From Acipenser ruthenus (lineage: Eukaryota > Chordata > Actinopteri > Acipenseriformes > Acipenseridae), in NCBI RefSeq assembly GCF_902713425.1, contig NC_081245.1, forward strand, positions 4,267,108 through 4,331,107: a DNA stretch of 64,000 bases, given 5' to 3'. Position 1 is the first letter of the stretch; each line of letters opens with the position of its first letter. The notes under the pieces were generated by a model that was not told the DNA's origin, did no database searches, and saw nothing but the letters and a program-made list of their open reading frames with translations. Positions 54,184 to 64,000 of the stretch are shown here, in pieces. A program made the position numbers and the translations under genes.

Positions 54184-54615
54184 ACAGGATTCGTAACATT
54201 TATAGAACAAAACTTCATTTTGTGACAGCTAGTTAAATTGATCATAGAAGGATACTGATGTTAAACATGTTATACAATAAGTAAAGTAAAATAATGTAAG
54301 AATTACTTTCAATTTAAACTTCATTAAAACACAATAAACATTTTAATATATTAGGAAACCACAACATTTGTTATTAAAATGATTCAGAAACCCATTTAAA
54401 TCAGGTATGTTATTACTTATTTGTTACGTTTCAATCTGATAGTTTCAGTAAATCTAAAACCCTGAGATTGTTCCACAAGTTAATATTACACCCTCGTGAA
54501 GGCCTGTTTATCAATTAACTTTTAGAATGAGATAATTAGGAATTTCTATTCACTTAAACATTCCATGTTTCACCGTAACAATCCATATAATGGGTAAAGT
54601 CATGGCACCTCGTAT

Positions 54616-54629
54616 CCACCAGGTGTCGC
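54616..54629 (+). promoter_or_regulatory. CTCF-like motif, 3' flank of copy 7
   Basis: CCACCAGGTGTCGC, one mismatch to the core. Confidence 0.4.
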
Positions 54630-54881
54630 ACTTCTTAACCCTTTATAGCAAGAAAGTTGTATCCTAGCTTTCAGACAGACTTTCTTAATTAACAGATAAG
54701 AATCAGCTCTGTTTGTTTAGACCAGACTGGCAGGTAATCTGAACTGAAACCAATTTAAATCTTTACGACCCTCTGTTACTAATAACATCACAGCATCTTA
54801 AGCCTCACAGTTTAAGATTTGAAATGTCATTTTACAAAGACAATTCAATTACAACTATGAATTTCTCCCACACCATATACG

Positions 54882-54966
54882 TTGAATATACAGACTTCTC
54901 AGGGGTTGGAGGCACTCGACTTCACCTCGTATCACACAACGCTCTGAGGCGTCTGTATATTCGACG
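54882..54966 (-). other. 3' UTR hairpin element, copy 7
   Basis: The arm TTGAATATACAGAC (54882-54895) pairs with GTCTGTATATTCGA (about 54951-54964). Same core as the other copies. Confidence 0.5.
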
Positions 54967-55171
54967 AATTGCAAACTAGGAATGAACTTTATAATGTAAC
55001 GGCTTCAGATAACTGTTTAATATCAATAAATCTGTATCATCTGTAAACATTCACCATACTAAGAATGTACTTTATAATGTAAAGGCTTCAGAGCAGTGTT
55101 TAATATTGAGGGATCTGTATCATCTGTAGACATTCACCAGAGTTCTCACAGTTTTTATATTAAGCTTCTGT

Positions 55172-55651
55172 TTAAAAAGACTGGAATTTCTGAGTGTGGA
55201 TGAATGAACACACACTCACATTCTGCCTAAATTTTAACAACGTGCATTTGTGTCTTTTAAGAGAACTGGAAGCATTAAAAGACTTCCTACAGCGAGAGCA
55301 GTGATAAGGATTCTCTCCTGTGTGGAATAGCTGGTGCATTGTCAAGCTGTACATCCATCTGAAACTCTTCCCACAATCATTACAGTGATGAGGTTTCTCT
55401 CCTGTGTGGATTTGCCAGTGAAGTTTCATGGTTTGTAACATCCTGAAACTCTTCCCACAATCAGCACAGACATGTTGTTTCTCTCCAGTGTGGATTCGTT
55501 GGTGCATTTTTAAGTTGCTTGACTGTCTGAAACTCTTCCCACAGTCATTACAGCGATGTGGCTTCTCTCCTGTGTGAATTAACTGGTGGGTTTTAAGATA
55601 TGCTAACTGACTGAAACTCTTCCCACATCTGCTACATGGATGCAATTCTTT
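55172..55651 (-). pseudogene. Finger array of copy 7 beyond an in-frame stop
   Basis: In the same frame as the upstream part of copy 7, this encodes four more complete fingers ([40 protein letters not shown]) and the terminal finger. It follows a TGA (55652-55654) in the linker, where copy 5 reads HTGEKL. The normal stop after KCTL is also lost (TGA to TTA), adding about 20 residues. It is translated only if the stop is read through or corrected. Confidence 0.8.
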
Positions 55652-57331
55652 TCACGTGTGAATTCTCTGGTGAAGTTTCAGGTTTTGTGAATCTCTGTAA
55701 CTCTTCCCACACTCAGCACAGACATATGGTTTCTCTCCTGTGTGGGTTCGCTGGTGTCTTTTCAATATACTTAACTGATTGAAACTCTTCCCACAGTCAG
55801 CACAGACATGTGGTTTCTCTCCTGTGTGGATTCGCTGGTGAAGTTTCAGGGTGTGTAACTGAGTGAAACTTCTACCACACTCAGCACAGACATATGGTTT
55901 CTCTCCTCTGTGGGTTCGCCGGTGTTTTGTCAAATAGCCTGACTGACTGAAACTCTTCCCACAGTCAGCACAGACATATGGTTTCTCTCCTCTGTGAGTT
56001 CGCCGGTGTTTTGTCAAATAGCCTGACTGATTGAAACTCATCCCACAGTCAGCACAGACATATGGTTTCTCTCCAGTGTGGATTCGCTGGTGTCTTTTCA
56101 ATGTGCTTGAAAGATTGAAACTCTTCCCACAGTCTGCACAGACATATGGTTTCTCTCCAATGTGAATTCGCTGGTGTTTTGTCAAACAGGCTGACTGATT
56201 GAAACTCATCCCACAGTCAGCACAGACATATGGTTTCTCTCCTGTGTGGATTCGCTGGTGTCTTTTCAAAGCGCTTGACTGACTGAAACTCTTCCCACAG
56301 TCAGCACAGACATGTGGCTTATCGCCACTGTGGATATGTTGGTGAAGTTTCAGGCTTTGTGAGTGTATGAAACTCTTCCCACAGTCAGCACAGGTATATG
56401 GCCTCTCTCCACTGTGGATTCGCTGGTGTATGTGAAAGCTACTTGACCGTCTGAAACTCTTCCCACAGTCATTACAGTGATGTGGCTTCTCTCCTGTGTG
56501 GATTTTCTGGTGTCTTTTCAAAGCGCTTGACAGACTGAACCTCTTCCCACAGTCAACACAGCTAAGAGAGCCCTGCAAGCTGTTTAAGGGTTTAGAATTG
56601 AGAATAACCCTTTTAATATGGACTGATTCTAGTACAGAACTCTCCTCTTTAATATGGACTGATTCTAGTTCAGGACTCTCCTCTTTAATATGGACTGATT
56701 CTAGTACAGGGCTCTCCTCTTTAATATGGACTGATTCTAGTACAGGACTCTCCTGTTTAATATGGACTGATTCTAGTACAGGGCTCTCCTCTTTAATATG
56801 GACTGATTCTAGTGCAGGACTCTCCTCTTTAATATGAACTAATTCTATTGCAGGACTCTCCTCCTTAATATGGACTGATTCTAGTACAGGACTCTCCTCT
56901 TTAATATGGACTGATTCTAGTACAGGACTCTCCTCTTTAATATGGACTGATTCTAGTACAGGGCTCTCTTTAATATGGACTGATTCCAGTGCAGGACTCT
57001 CCTCTTTAATATGAACTGATTCTATTGCAGGACTCTCCTCCTTAATATGGACTGATTCTAGTTCAGGATTCTCCTCTTTAATATGGACTGATTCTAGTTC
57101 AGGACTCTCCTCTTTAATGTGGACTGATTCTAGTACAAGACTCTCCTGTTTAATATGGACTGATTCTAGTACTGGACTCTCCTCTTTAAAATTGACTGAT
57201 TCTAGTACAGGACTCTCCTCTTTAACATGGACTGATTCTAGTACAGGACTCTCCTGTTTAACATGGGCAGTCTCCATCATTGAATCTTCTCTTATACAAG
57301 GACCATCCAGTTTTGTCTTCTGAACAAATTC
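55652..57331 (-). CDS. C2H2 zinc-finger protein, copy 7 (truncated by in-frame TGA)
   Basis: Final coding exon, acceptor ctttag just above 57331. With ATG at 57419-57421 it gives about 560 residues before the stop, starting [26 protein letters not shown]. It has eighteen N-terminal repeats, the longest array here; the ninth lost one codon ([11 protein letters not shown]) and so its SUMO consensus. After the spacer [20 protein letters not shown] come eleven fingers. The last ends QRIHT and then TGA replaces the glycine codon of the TGEK linker. Sixteen fingers would exist without it. Two fingers read CGMSF. The truncated product could still bind DNA, so this may be a shortened functional allele or an early pseudogene. 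Confidence 0.85.
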   Translation of the reverse strand, partial: EFVQKTKLDGPCIREDSMMETAHVKQESPVLESVHVKEESPVLESVNFKEESPVLESVHIKQESLVLESVHIKEESPELESVHIKEENPELESVHIKEESPAIESVHIKEESPALESVHIKESPVLESVHIKEESPVLESVHIKEESPVLESVHIKEESPAIELVHIKEESPALESVHIKEESPVLESVHIKQESPVLESVHIKEESPVLESVHIKEESPELESVHIKEESSVLESVHIKRVILNSKPLNSLQGSLSCVDCGKRFSLSSALKRHQKIHTGEKPHHCNDCGKSFRRSSSFHIHQRIHSGERPYTCADCGKSFIHSQSLKLHQHIHSGDKPHVCADCGKSFSQSSALKRHQRIHTGEKPYVCADCGMSFNQSACLTKHQRIHIGEKPYVCADCGKSFNLSSTLKRHQRIHTGEKPYVCADCGMSFNQSGYLTKHRRTHRGEKPYVCADCGKSFSQSGYLTKHRRTHRGEKPYVCAECGRSFTQLHTLKLHQRIHTGEKPHVCADCGKSFNQLSILKRHQRTHTGEKPYVCAECGKSYRDSQNLKLHQRIHT

Positions 57332-57418
57332 CTAAAGAAAATATAAAATTCAATCTGTTACAATCTCTTTGTTAAATTCTATGAACATGCCTTATCAACT
57401 CCAGACTCCATTCATTAC

Positions 57419-57462
57419 CATGTTCATAAATGTGCTGTACTGAGTGAGATGAAGGAGATTTT
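57419..57462 (-). other. Exon 2 of ZNF copy 7, ending in the start codon
   Basis: 44 bp, acceptor ttcttatag, donor ATG|GTAATG; reads in frame into exon 3. Confidence 0.68.
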
Positions 57463-57594
57463 CTATAAGAAGGAGGAAGGAGAGATGGACCAAAATCACA
57501 GAAACAAAGACAGTTCTAAACAGAGAAATATTCAAACATGTATAAAAAGCACCCACACATGTAACCCCTCTCAGCAATGAGCTCCTGCTACCAC

Positions 57595-58205
57595 TAGTGT
57601 TCTGCGGTATTTCGGTATATCGAAATATCATGATACAAAAATTATATGATACCTAATATCGGGTTAAAAAAAAAAAATCGATATATCGTTTTTTTTCGAT
57701 CCCGTCTTTTTTTTGGTGATATATCGTGTTTTTCGGTCTGGCTATTTTTTTTTTTGAGACTTCAAAACAACACTTTAATTGTGTGCTTTAAAAACGATAT
57801 GAACTTTTTTGCATATACCGGAAGAAACTAACTTTCCTGCGCTGCGCGTTCTCGGAAAATTTAATTACAGTACTGCCCAAGTATCAACATGGCGGACGCG
57901 GGAGAACAGCTGGTTTCTAAAGCCAATTCCACTGTAGTGTGGAACTATTTTGGTTATCCATTAAATGAAAGCGGCAATCCAGTTGAAGGTGGACATCCAA
58001 AATGTAGGAGGTGTTTGAAAGAAGTAAAAAACAAGGGAGGAAACACCACCAATTTATTTAAGCATTTATCAGATCGCCACCCCAATCTCTTTGTTGAAGT
58101 GAAAATAGTTCTACTTTTACTGTAGTTCTTTTGTTTTACATATTATTGAGATTCTGTGAATTACATCTCGCCTTAAAAATGTAAATAATGCACCCAATTA
58201 GTATT

Positions 58206-58236
<31 letters not shown>

Positions 58237-59263
58237 AAGAAGTTGAAATAGTACAATACTATATAAAAAAGCACTGTGTAAAGAGAACATAGGAACGCTC
58301 TAAAAGCGGATCAAAATGCCGTTCGTTAGTTCACCAAGATGCAAAAATATATTTTGCAGACGTGTCATTAAAACGACTCCATGTTAAAAATTGTTAACAC
58401 TTTATATATTCCTTGGATTTTGTCGTAAAACATTTTTTTGTGTGTGTAAAACAATTAGCTTTCATGCTGGAAACGGACGTCTGATTGTTGCAAGTTCAGC
58501 ACAAAAACATACAGTACACAGTACATAGGCTGCATAGTCCGTCCCCCCCGTCCCCCCCCCATATATAGTTCAAGGCGTGCATACGCGATTCAGCAGGTAA
58601 ACGATGTGCTCTAATCTATAGTTGTAAAAGTCTTTTGTCTAATTTATTTTCTTAGCAAAATTAACATCCACGCTCGCATGATGGTCTGAATAAAATTGCG
58701 TAACATTTCCTATGTTTATAGTGCACTGCAATGTTGTTTTGAAGGAGACGTTTGGCTTGAATAAGATGAAACATAATATTATGTTCTAATAGTTATCAGT
58801 GTTTTCAGTACTACAGTATCAGAAGTTCTTTGCCAGAAATGCTTTTTTCATCAGCTCAACTTATTTTATAAAATTAATTTGAAGTAATGATTCTCTCTCT
58901 CATATATATATATATATTGAAACACAATATATACAGAAAATAATGTCTCTTATACTAAGCTTTCTTTACAGTTGTATTTAATAGTCGGTGGCAATGACTT
59001 TGATTACACTATTTTCTGTATTTCTTATATAAAAAGAGAACTTGTTTCAACAGAAAATAAAATTAAAAGCAAGCATTCCACCATGCTGTAGCATTAAGTG
59101 AGTTTTAGCCTCTACCACACTTTGTACTTGCAAACATTTTTATTTGACAGCCATTTAACATGTAATGGACATAAAATTCAAAGAATCGTGATAATATCGA
59201 ATATCGTGATCTTATGCAGGGTATCGTATCGAGGTAGCCTAAATCAGGTATCGCAGAACACTA
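57595..59263 (+). mobile_element. hAT-type DNA transposon with BED-finger exon
   Basis: The ends are inverted repeats TAGTGTTCTGCG, flanked by the 8-bp duplication GCTACCAC (57587-57594 and 59264-59271), as is standard for hAT elements. Units 5 and 6 have the empty site with one GCTACCAC. TATCG/CGATA words are repeated near both ends. It holds one short BED-finger frame (57889-58125) but no transposase catalytic or dimerisation region, so it looks like an internally deleted, nonautonomous 1.67-kb element. Inserted into intron 1 of copy 7. Confidence 0.88.
57889..58125 (+). CDS. BED zinc-finger first exon of a hAT element
   Basis: 78 codons starting MADAGEQLV in a good context (caacATGG). A BED finger is visible: VWNYFGY, the pair CRRC, GGNTTNLFKHL and HLSDRHP (C2H2 pattern). 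The frame runs into VEVKIVLLLL and stops. A possible donor GAA|GTGAAA lies just after NLFVE, so this was probably exon 1 of a transposase whose later exons are deleted. A ZBED-like host gene is unlikely because it lies between hAT ends. Confidence 0.65.
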   Translation: MADAGEQLVSKANSTVVWNYFGYPLNESGNPVEGGHPKCRRCLKEVKNKGGNTTNLFKHLSDRHPNLFVEVKIVLLLL

Positions 59264-59277
59264 GCTACCACTACTAC

Positions 59278-59395
59278 TACTAATAATAATAATAGTAATA
59301 ATACACCTGTCAGTGACATCCACGCCCCATCACCATGTACAATAATAATAATAATAATAACAATAATAATAATAATAATCACAATAATAATAATC
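59278..59395. repeat. (ACT)n/(AAT)n microsatellites in intron 1 of copy 7
   Basis: The same paired tracts and bridge as in copies 5 and 6, but more interrupted. Confidence 0.9.
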
Positions 59396-59404
59396 CTGTA
59401 AAGC

Positions 59405-59900
59405 ATAATGAAGCATTGTAAAGCACAGAGAGGTCTGGTAAAGCATAGGGAAGCACTGTAAAGCACAAAGAGGTCTGGTAAAGCAAAGGGATGCATTGTA
59501 AAGCACAGAGAGGTCTGCTAAAGCATAAGGAAGCATTATAAAGCACAGAGAGGTCTGGTAAAGCATAGGGAAGCATTGTAAAGCACAGAGAGGTCTGGTA
59601 AAGCATAGGGGAGCATTGTAAAGCACAGAGAGGTCTGGTAAAGCATAGGGAAGCATTGTAAAGCACAGAGAGGTCTGCTAAAGCATAGGGAAGCATTGTA
59701 AAGCACAGAGAGGTCTGGTAAAGCATAGGGAAGCATTGTAAAGCACAGAGAGGTCTGGTAAAGCATAGGGAAGCATTGTAAAGCACAGAGAGGTCTGGTA
59801 AAGCATAGGGAAGCATTGTAATGCACAGAGAGGTCTGGTAAAGCATAGGGAAGCATTGTAAAGCACAGAGAGGTCTGGTAAAGCACAGGGAAGCATTGTA
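59405..59900. repeat. 40-bp minisatellite, about 12 copies, intron 1 of copy 7
   Basis: Same unit as in copies 5 and 6. Confidence 0.95.
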
Positions 59901-59904
59901 ATCA

Positions 59905-60779
59905 TTGTGATCTCTCTGTGGAAACGCATGCTATGCTACGTGGCTTCAGAGATGCAGGAATCAGTGATGCTGTCCACACCCAGGACACTGCCACAGACAC
60001 TGCAGTGAAAATGAAATCGCAAAGGCAGAGGAAACAACGCTGTACTGTAGTGGAGCTGTCTGATTAAAAAAAACAAACTCTGGGGTCAGTGCAAACCTGA
60101 CTTCTCTTTTTAAACGGAGCACAAACTCTTCCATGTATTACTGTAGTTGTTCAATATTAGCACTCTGCCGTCAGTGCAAGAAGCTTCAGTATGTGAACAT
60201 TCATTTCAATAAAAGAACAACGACGAGTTTTGCATGGAAAAAAAAACATTTGTAGCCAACATCACTAAAGCAAAACGGGCTTCTGTTCATTTGAAATACC
60301 GCGGCTTCAGATCAGGGCTGCAGTGACTTCCGCATAGCAACCGGGAACCGCTGAAAACAAACCGTTGTCAAGCGGTGTGACACGCGACCAGTGGACACGG
60401 CTAACCTACGTGACTCGAAACATAATAGATACAAACTAAAACGAGGTGTTGTAGGTTTAAAACAACGGCCACACACCCTGCCGGCCGGCTTCTGGGTCTA
60501 TGAACTGACAGACTGACCACCTGTGGAGTTTGTCGATGTGCACACACATCTCTCTCATCTACACCGGGGAAGTACACTTATTTTAAAATGCTGTTCTATG
60601 TTTTGATGTTGCTAGATGCATGTCTCATGAATATATAAGACCCCACAAGAAACCCCAGGATTAACTACGGGATGCAGTCTGGGTGTAATGTATCTTCTGC
60701 ACTGGGGGACCGACCATAAACAATGAATTACAAAAAGAAATAGAGTAATTAGGATAAAAGAATGTCTGATCTATACAAG

Positions 60780-60780
<1 letters not shown>
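59905..60780. other. Segment shared with unit 5 (39065-39945)
   Basis: Closely similar to unit 5 from 'tctctgtggaaacgcatgc' on. The 2.3 kb present between the 40-bp array and this segment in unit 5, including the nested SINE/L2, is absent here. No gene seen. Confidence 0.55.
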
Positions 60781-60781
<1 letters not shown>

Positions 60782-60831
<50 letters not shown>

Positions 60832-60832
60832 C
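60782..60832. repeat. (TAA)n microsatellite
   Basis: About 17 TAA units. Confidence 0.95.
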
Positions 60833-61058
60833 ATACAGTATTTCGTCTGGTTTCACGGACCGTGATTACCACTAATCGTGGACTACCTAACATCAATGCA
60901 GGTAAACCGGTACAGAGTACTAAAAATGCATGCAGTAAATTAATTCATAATGATCTTACTACTAAAATTAATCTTCACGCTACTAACGTGTTACAATGTT
61001 GTGCTTATTATTATTATTATTATTTTAAGTATAAGTTATAATTGTGTATTACTGTAAT

Positions 61059-61289
61059 TTATGCTGTAAGTATAACTATGTTATCATTAATAAAATGTTC
61101 GCTGCAGGTGGTCCTTGAGTCTGGTGGACTCCATTTAGACTCTTCTTCATGCTGCAGATGTAAAGCAGAAAGCCACTTTTCCCTTCTATCTGGACTTAAA
61201 CGCCTCTTCGGACGTTCAAAAAATGACAGCCGCTTGTCTTTCATGTCGTCGTGGTTGTGGCATCCAACGACCACACAACTCCTCGACAC
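61059..61289 (-). other. THAP-like domain fragment, frame open, copy 7
   Basis: On the minus strand 76 codons hold the complete THAP core: CVVVGC (CX4C), LSFFERP, REKWLSAL, KWSPPDS and TCSEHF (CX2H plus F). It starts at a GTG, with no ATG nearby, and stops after NIVILTA. A two-base difference upstream ('cacatatattttt' against 'cacatattttt' in unit 1) means it is not in frame with the upstream CpG block here, although it is in unit 1. Function unknown. Confidence 0.6.
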
Positions 61290-61700
61290 TGTGTTAAAAA
61301 TATATGTGCCAGCAACTCTTCAATCGATAAAGGAAACCGCGTCTGTTTTGGTTTGTTTTCAGCGGTTGCTATGCTGTTACTATGTGCGTGCGCACCAAGT
61401 TGCCCGGATGTCCGCGCAAACCTACAGGCACGCACCCACGCGCTGCTGTTACGCGCCTCAGGCAGACAACAGCGCGAGAAAACAACACGCGATTTGAGAA
61501 GATGTTCAAACACTGTAGAGTCTGAAGCGGAGCGGAGCGCAACCTGACCCTGGAAATAACATGAGGCGGTGATGCGGGGGAACTGTCCCGAGCAGCGCCG
61601 AGGGCTGGAGCGGTTACTTGTTTTTAAAAATGTCAAAATGTTCAGAATTAATTGACCAGAAATAGGGGCCTGGGCCTGTGTGTGTGTAGATAAACAATTG
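61290..61700 (-). other. Intron 1 CpG block, type A, copy 7
   Basis: GC-rich sequence from 'gaaacaccgcgtctg'-like to the possible acceptor ttatttccag (about 61555), matching unit 1 directly without the extra CRE-bearing stretch of units 5 and 6. Confidence 0.5.
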
Positions 61701-61822
61701 TTATTTTTGACCACTTTCTTAAAATAGTTTTACATGAAACACGTTGCTTTCAATACAACTAATCAAAGGTAAGCGTACCGGTTAACAAATGGAATCAAAT
61801 GAATTTATATTTTAAAACTTAC

Positions 61823-61995
61823 TCGTTAATTCAGCCGCTCCGGCCTCCTCTCTCTCCTTCCTGTAAAAAATATCCTGAGAGACCGAAGAGAAAACAAACC
61901 CGCCCCCTCTCTCGCCTGCCATTGGCTGCGGGCTCATTCTGAACTGAGGAGTCCTCTGGTGATTGGACACGCTGGGGCTCTCCTAACCAATAGGG
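61823..61995 (-). promoter_or_regulatory. Promoter and exon 1 of ZNF copy 7
   Basis: CCAAT on + at 61987-61991, ATTGG on + near 61963 and 61920, and the GC box complement 'cccgccccctctctcg'. Exon 1 ends acga|gtaagt at 61823. Confidence 0.7.
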
Positions 61996-62256
61996 GATCA
62001 GCTCTGCAGCAGTTACCGTATAATCAAGACAACAGGCGCATTTCTATACTCAATTACCGTTCAGTTTATTATTATTATTATTATTATAATAATAATAATA
62101 TGTGGTAATGTATATGAAAATAGGAGATTATCGTTGTATTGATTATATAGAAAATTGATAAGTTACCAGCTGATCTGTCAGTTTATAAAATGAGAAGGAA
62201 ATGCCGGTTCATTTATAAAGTTACAAATTGCTAATAATACCTTTTATAACTTATGT

Positions 62257-62260
<4 letters not shown>

Positions 62261-62301
<41 letters not shown>
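62261..62301. repeat. (CA)n microsatellite
   Basis: About 20 CA units at the same place as in unit 6. Confidence 0.95.
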
Positions 62302-62304
<3 letters not shown>

Positions 62305-62415
62305 TTACTACACTCATTTCAACTGGAGTATTAACTTTCCAGATACCGTTTGGAGATTTAATAAACTCTCCCATTAAAATTAATGGCAAACCTCTCCCTG
62401 CTATTCTCACGAGTC

Positions 62416-62429
62416 CCAGTAGATGGCGC
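62416..62429 (+). promoter_or_regulatory. CTCF consensus motif upstream of copy 7
   Basis: CCAGTAGATGGCGC, full match to the core. Confidence 0.55.
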
Positions 62430-62529
62430 CAGGCCTCCACGCAAGTACTGGCTGCTGGAAAACGACACAGCGCCGGTGTAACAAATCTGTGTGCAGTTTC
62501 ACAGTCAATACGATTGCATGGTTGCATAT

Positions 62530-62820
62530 TTATGAAGGTATAATATTTATCATTAATACTTCAATATCCTAGGCCACCCCCTGCGACGTTAGTAATATAT
62601 AGGACAACACCTCCATTATGTGATTCATATTTAAATATAAAAATAGGGTTTTAGTCGTTCACAAATTTCATACTTCTTATAAATTATATTTAAAATCCAA
62701 TTATTCGATTTTTGAAATATATCAAAAGAAATATGAACAAAATAGAAAATAAATAGACAGTTATAAAAATATGCTTTTTAGTTTCAATTTCGAGAGGTTA
62801 ACCAGTCAAATAACTAACAA
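62530..62820. other. Upstream flank of unit 7, no gene seen
   Basis: AT-rich sequence shared with 52690-53000 in unit 6 ('atatcctaggccaccccctg'). Confidence 0.5.
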
Positions 62821-62823
62821 ATA

Positions 62824-63325
62824 ACGCTCCCCTGCCTCCCGAGCCTGCTCCTTCTCCACCCTTGCTCCGCAGTGGTGGAACGACCTTCCTACAGATGTCA
62901 GGACTGCCCAGTCCCTGACCACATTCCGGCGCCTCCTTAAGACTCACCTCTTCAAACAGCACCTGTAGAACTCCTCTGTTGTACCCTGGGACACTATCAC
63001 CCTTCATTTAAATATGCTTTATTTTGCTCTTATCTGACCCCTATTTTACTGCATTTAATCCTGTACCTCAGAATATTGTAATCTGCCAAGTGTTTAACCT
63101 GTAGTACTTTGTATTTAATCACATCCTGATGTAACTATCACTATTTAATCATATCCTGATGTAACTTTCACTATTATCTGCTGTATTATTGAATTGTGGT
63201 TTGTCACACTTGAGAATTATTGTATTTCTTGTTCTTATTGTATGACTTATATTGTAACACTTGAATGAATTTGTATTTGCTTGCGATTGTAAGTCGCCCT
63301 GGATAAGGGCGTCTACTAAGAAATA

Positions 63326-63368
<43 letters not shown>
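62824..63368 (+). mobile_element. 5'-truncated L2 LINE 3' end
   Basis: Starts inside the ORF2 end ('ctccgcagtggtggaacgacc', WWNDLPTD region), continues through the stop and the 3' UTR with two copies of the 30-bp unit, and ends 'gtaagtcgccctggataagggcgtctactaag' plus a TAA tract. It is a separate insertion from the ones in units 5 and 6. Confidence 0.87.
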
Positions 63369-63369
<1 letters not shown>

Positions 63370-63370
<1 letters not shown>

Positions 63371-63678
63371 TAAGTCATTAACACAGGGCGCGACCCTCAT
63401 CCATGGAGAGAGAGAACAGAATTTGTAACATTTATAAAACAAAAAATGAATTTTGTGCTAAGTAGTGATATTGCACATAGAATGATAAAAATGTCAGTTT
63501 AATTCCCCGAACAAGATGCCTGTTTCCAGCATGTTAAACACATTATACAATAATTAAAATAAAGTAACGTAAGTAATGAATCATTTTCACTTTTAACTTC
63601 ATTAAAACACAATAAACATTTACATTTTATTGGGAAAACATACTGAAATAACTTTTAAACTTGCGTCCGTAAGATGTT
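63370..63678 (-). other. Start of the next unit's 3' flank
   Basis: Matches the minus-strand 3' flank of copies 5-7 ('gcgaccctc.tccatggagagagag', 'aacttcattaaaacacaataaacatt'). The array therefore continues to the right in minus orientation. Confidence 0.6.
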
Positions 63679-64000
63679 ATTAACCCTTTGTGGTCCTATG
63701 TCAGACCTGGTCTGACATTGCAATTTTCCGTTCCGGTCCGATGTCGGACCCTGTCCAACATCATCAAAAAGACACAATAAACAGGTCTCTAGTCGTTTTT
63801 TCTCCGGAAAAAAGCTGAGAAAACCATTCAATGGCCGAGTGAGACCGATAGGGGCGTATCTCATGAATACTGATAGACCCGACACCACATAGATAACACG
63901 GACATACACAAACCAGATAGCTGCTTCCGCATCCAGCGCTCAAAGAACATCACAGACATCTGCAGAGCTTTTTTTAGATGTTATAGTAATAAACGAATGT
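63679..64000 (+). mobile_element. piggyBac-like DNA element, left end, running off the window
   Basis: Begins TTAA|CCCTTTGTGGTCC, then 'gtcagacctggtctgac' and 'tctagtcgttttttctccgg', homologous to the fragment at 33138-33596 in the other orientation. The rest lies beyond the window. Confidence 0.55.

Noticed and set aside
55640-55660. TGA in copy 7 as a selenocysteine codon or programmed read-through
   Set aside because: It replaces a linker glycine that is conserved in all paralogues, and I see no SECIS-like structure. A simple nonsense change is more likely.

Overview
The window is vertebrate nuclear DNA. It is intron-rich and AT-rich, has GT-AG splice sites, CpG-rich promoter blocks and long TAA/TTA microsatellites, and carries two tRNA-derived SINE families, 5'-truncated L2 LINEs, hAT and piggyBac-like DNA elements and several minisatellites. 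The SINE and L2 tails and the form of the zinc-finger proteins suggest a ray-finned fish, possibly an early branch such as sturgeon or paddlefish. That placement is my inference from general knowledge, not from a search.

The window is one tandem array of C2H2 zinc-finger (ZNF) genes. Seven copies lie inside it: three on the + strand (final exons at 3348-4403, 10205-11341 and 17837-19363) and four on the - strand (22754-24445, 34048-35751, 44285-45904 and 55652-57331). Positions 1-430 are the 3' flank of an eighth copy off the left edge. The array changes direction at about 19.4-21.4 kb. Each unit is 7-11 kb long with a shared plan: a CTCF-like site; a promoter with CCAAT boxes, a GC box and noncoding exon 1; a long intron 1 loaded with a CpG-rich block, a THAP-like fragment, minisatellites and transposons; a 44-bp exon 2 that ends in ATG; a short intron 2; and one large coding exon. 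A 3' flank follows with a hairpin, a second CTCF-like site and a separate TATA/ETS/CCAAT promoter.

The proteins join 7-18 tandem copies of a 12-residue acidic repeat ([12 protein letters not shown]), each with a SUMO-acceptor consensus (IKEE), to 6-15 complete C2H2 fingers. No KRAB, SCAN or BTB domain is visible. Finger scaffolds are almost constant, while the base-contact positions and the numbers of fingers and N-terminal repeats differ between copies. This is the usual pattern of a fast-evolving ZNF cluster, perhaps aimed at transposons. Copies 4, 5 and 6 look whole. Copies 1, 2 and 3 have altered 3' ends (copy 1 also lost much of exon 2), and copy 7 has an in-frame stop inside the finger array.

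The most useful observations are: the SUMO-site minisatellite in coding sequence; an initiation codon at the very end of exon 2 that adds about 18 residues to copies 4-7; paired CTCF-like sites at unit ends; a 2.35-kb fold-back element around a 27-bp minisatellite; a hAT element with a clean 8-bp target duplication and empty sites in two paralogues; and repeated THAP-like and TATA-promoter segments of unknown role.
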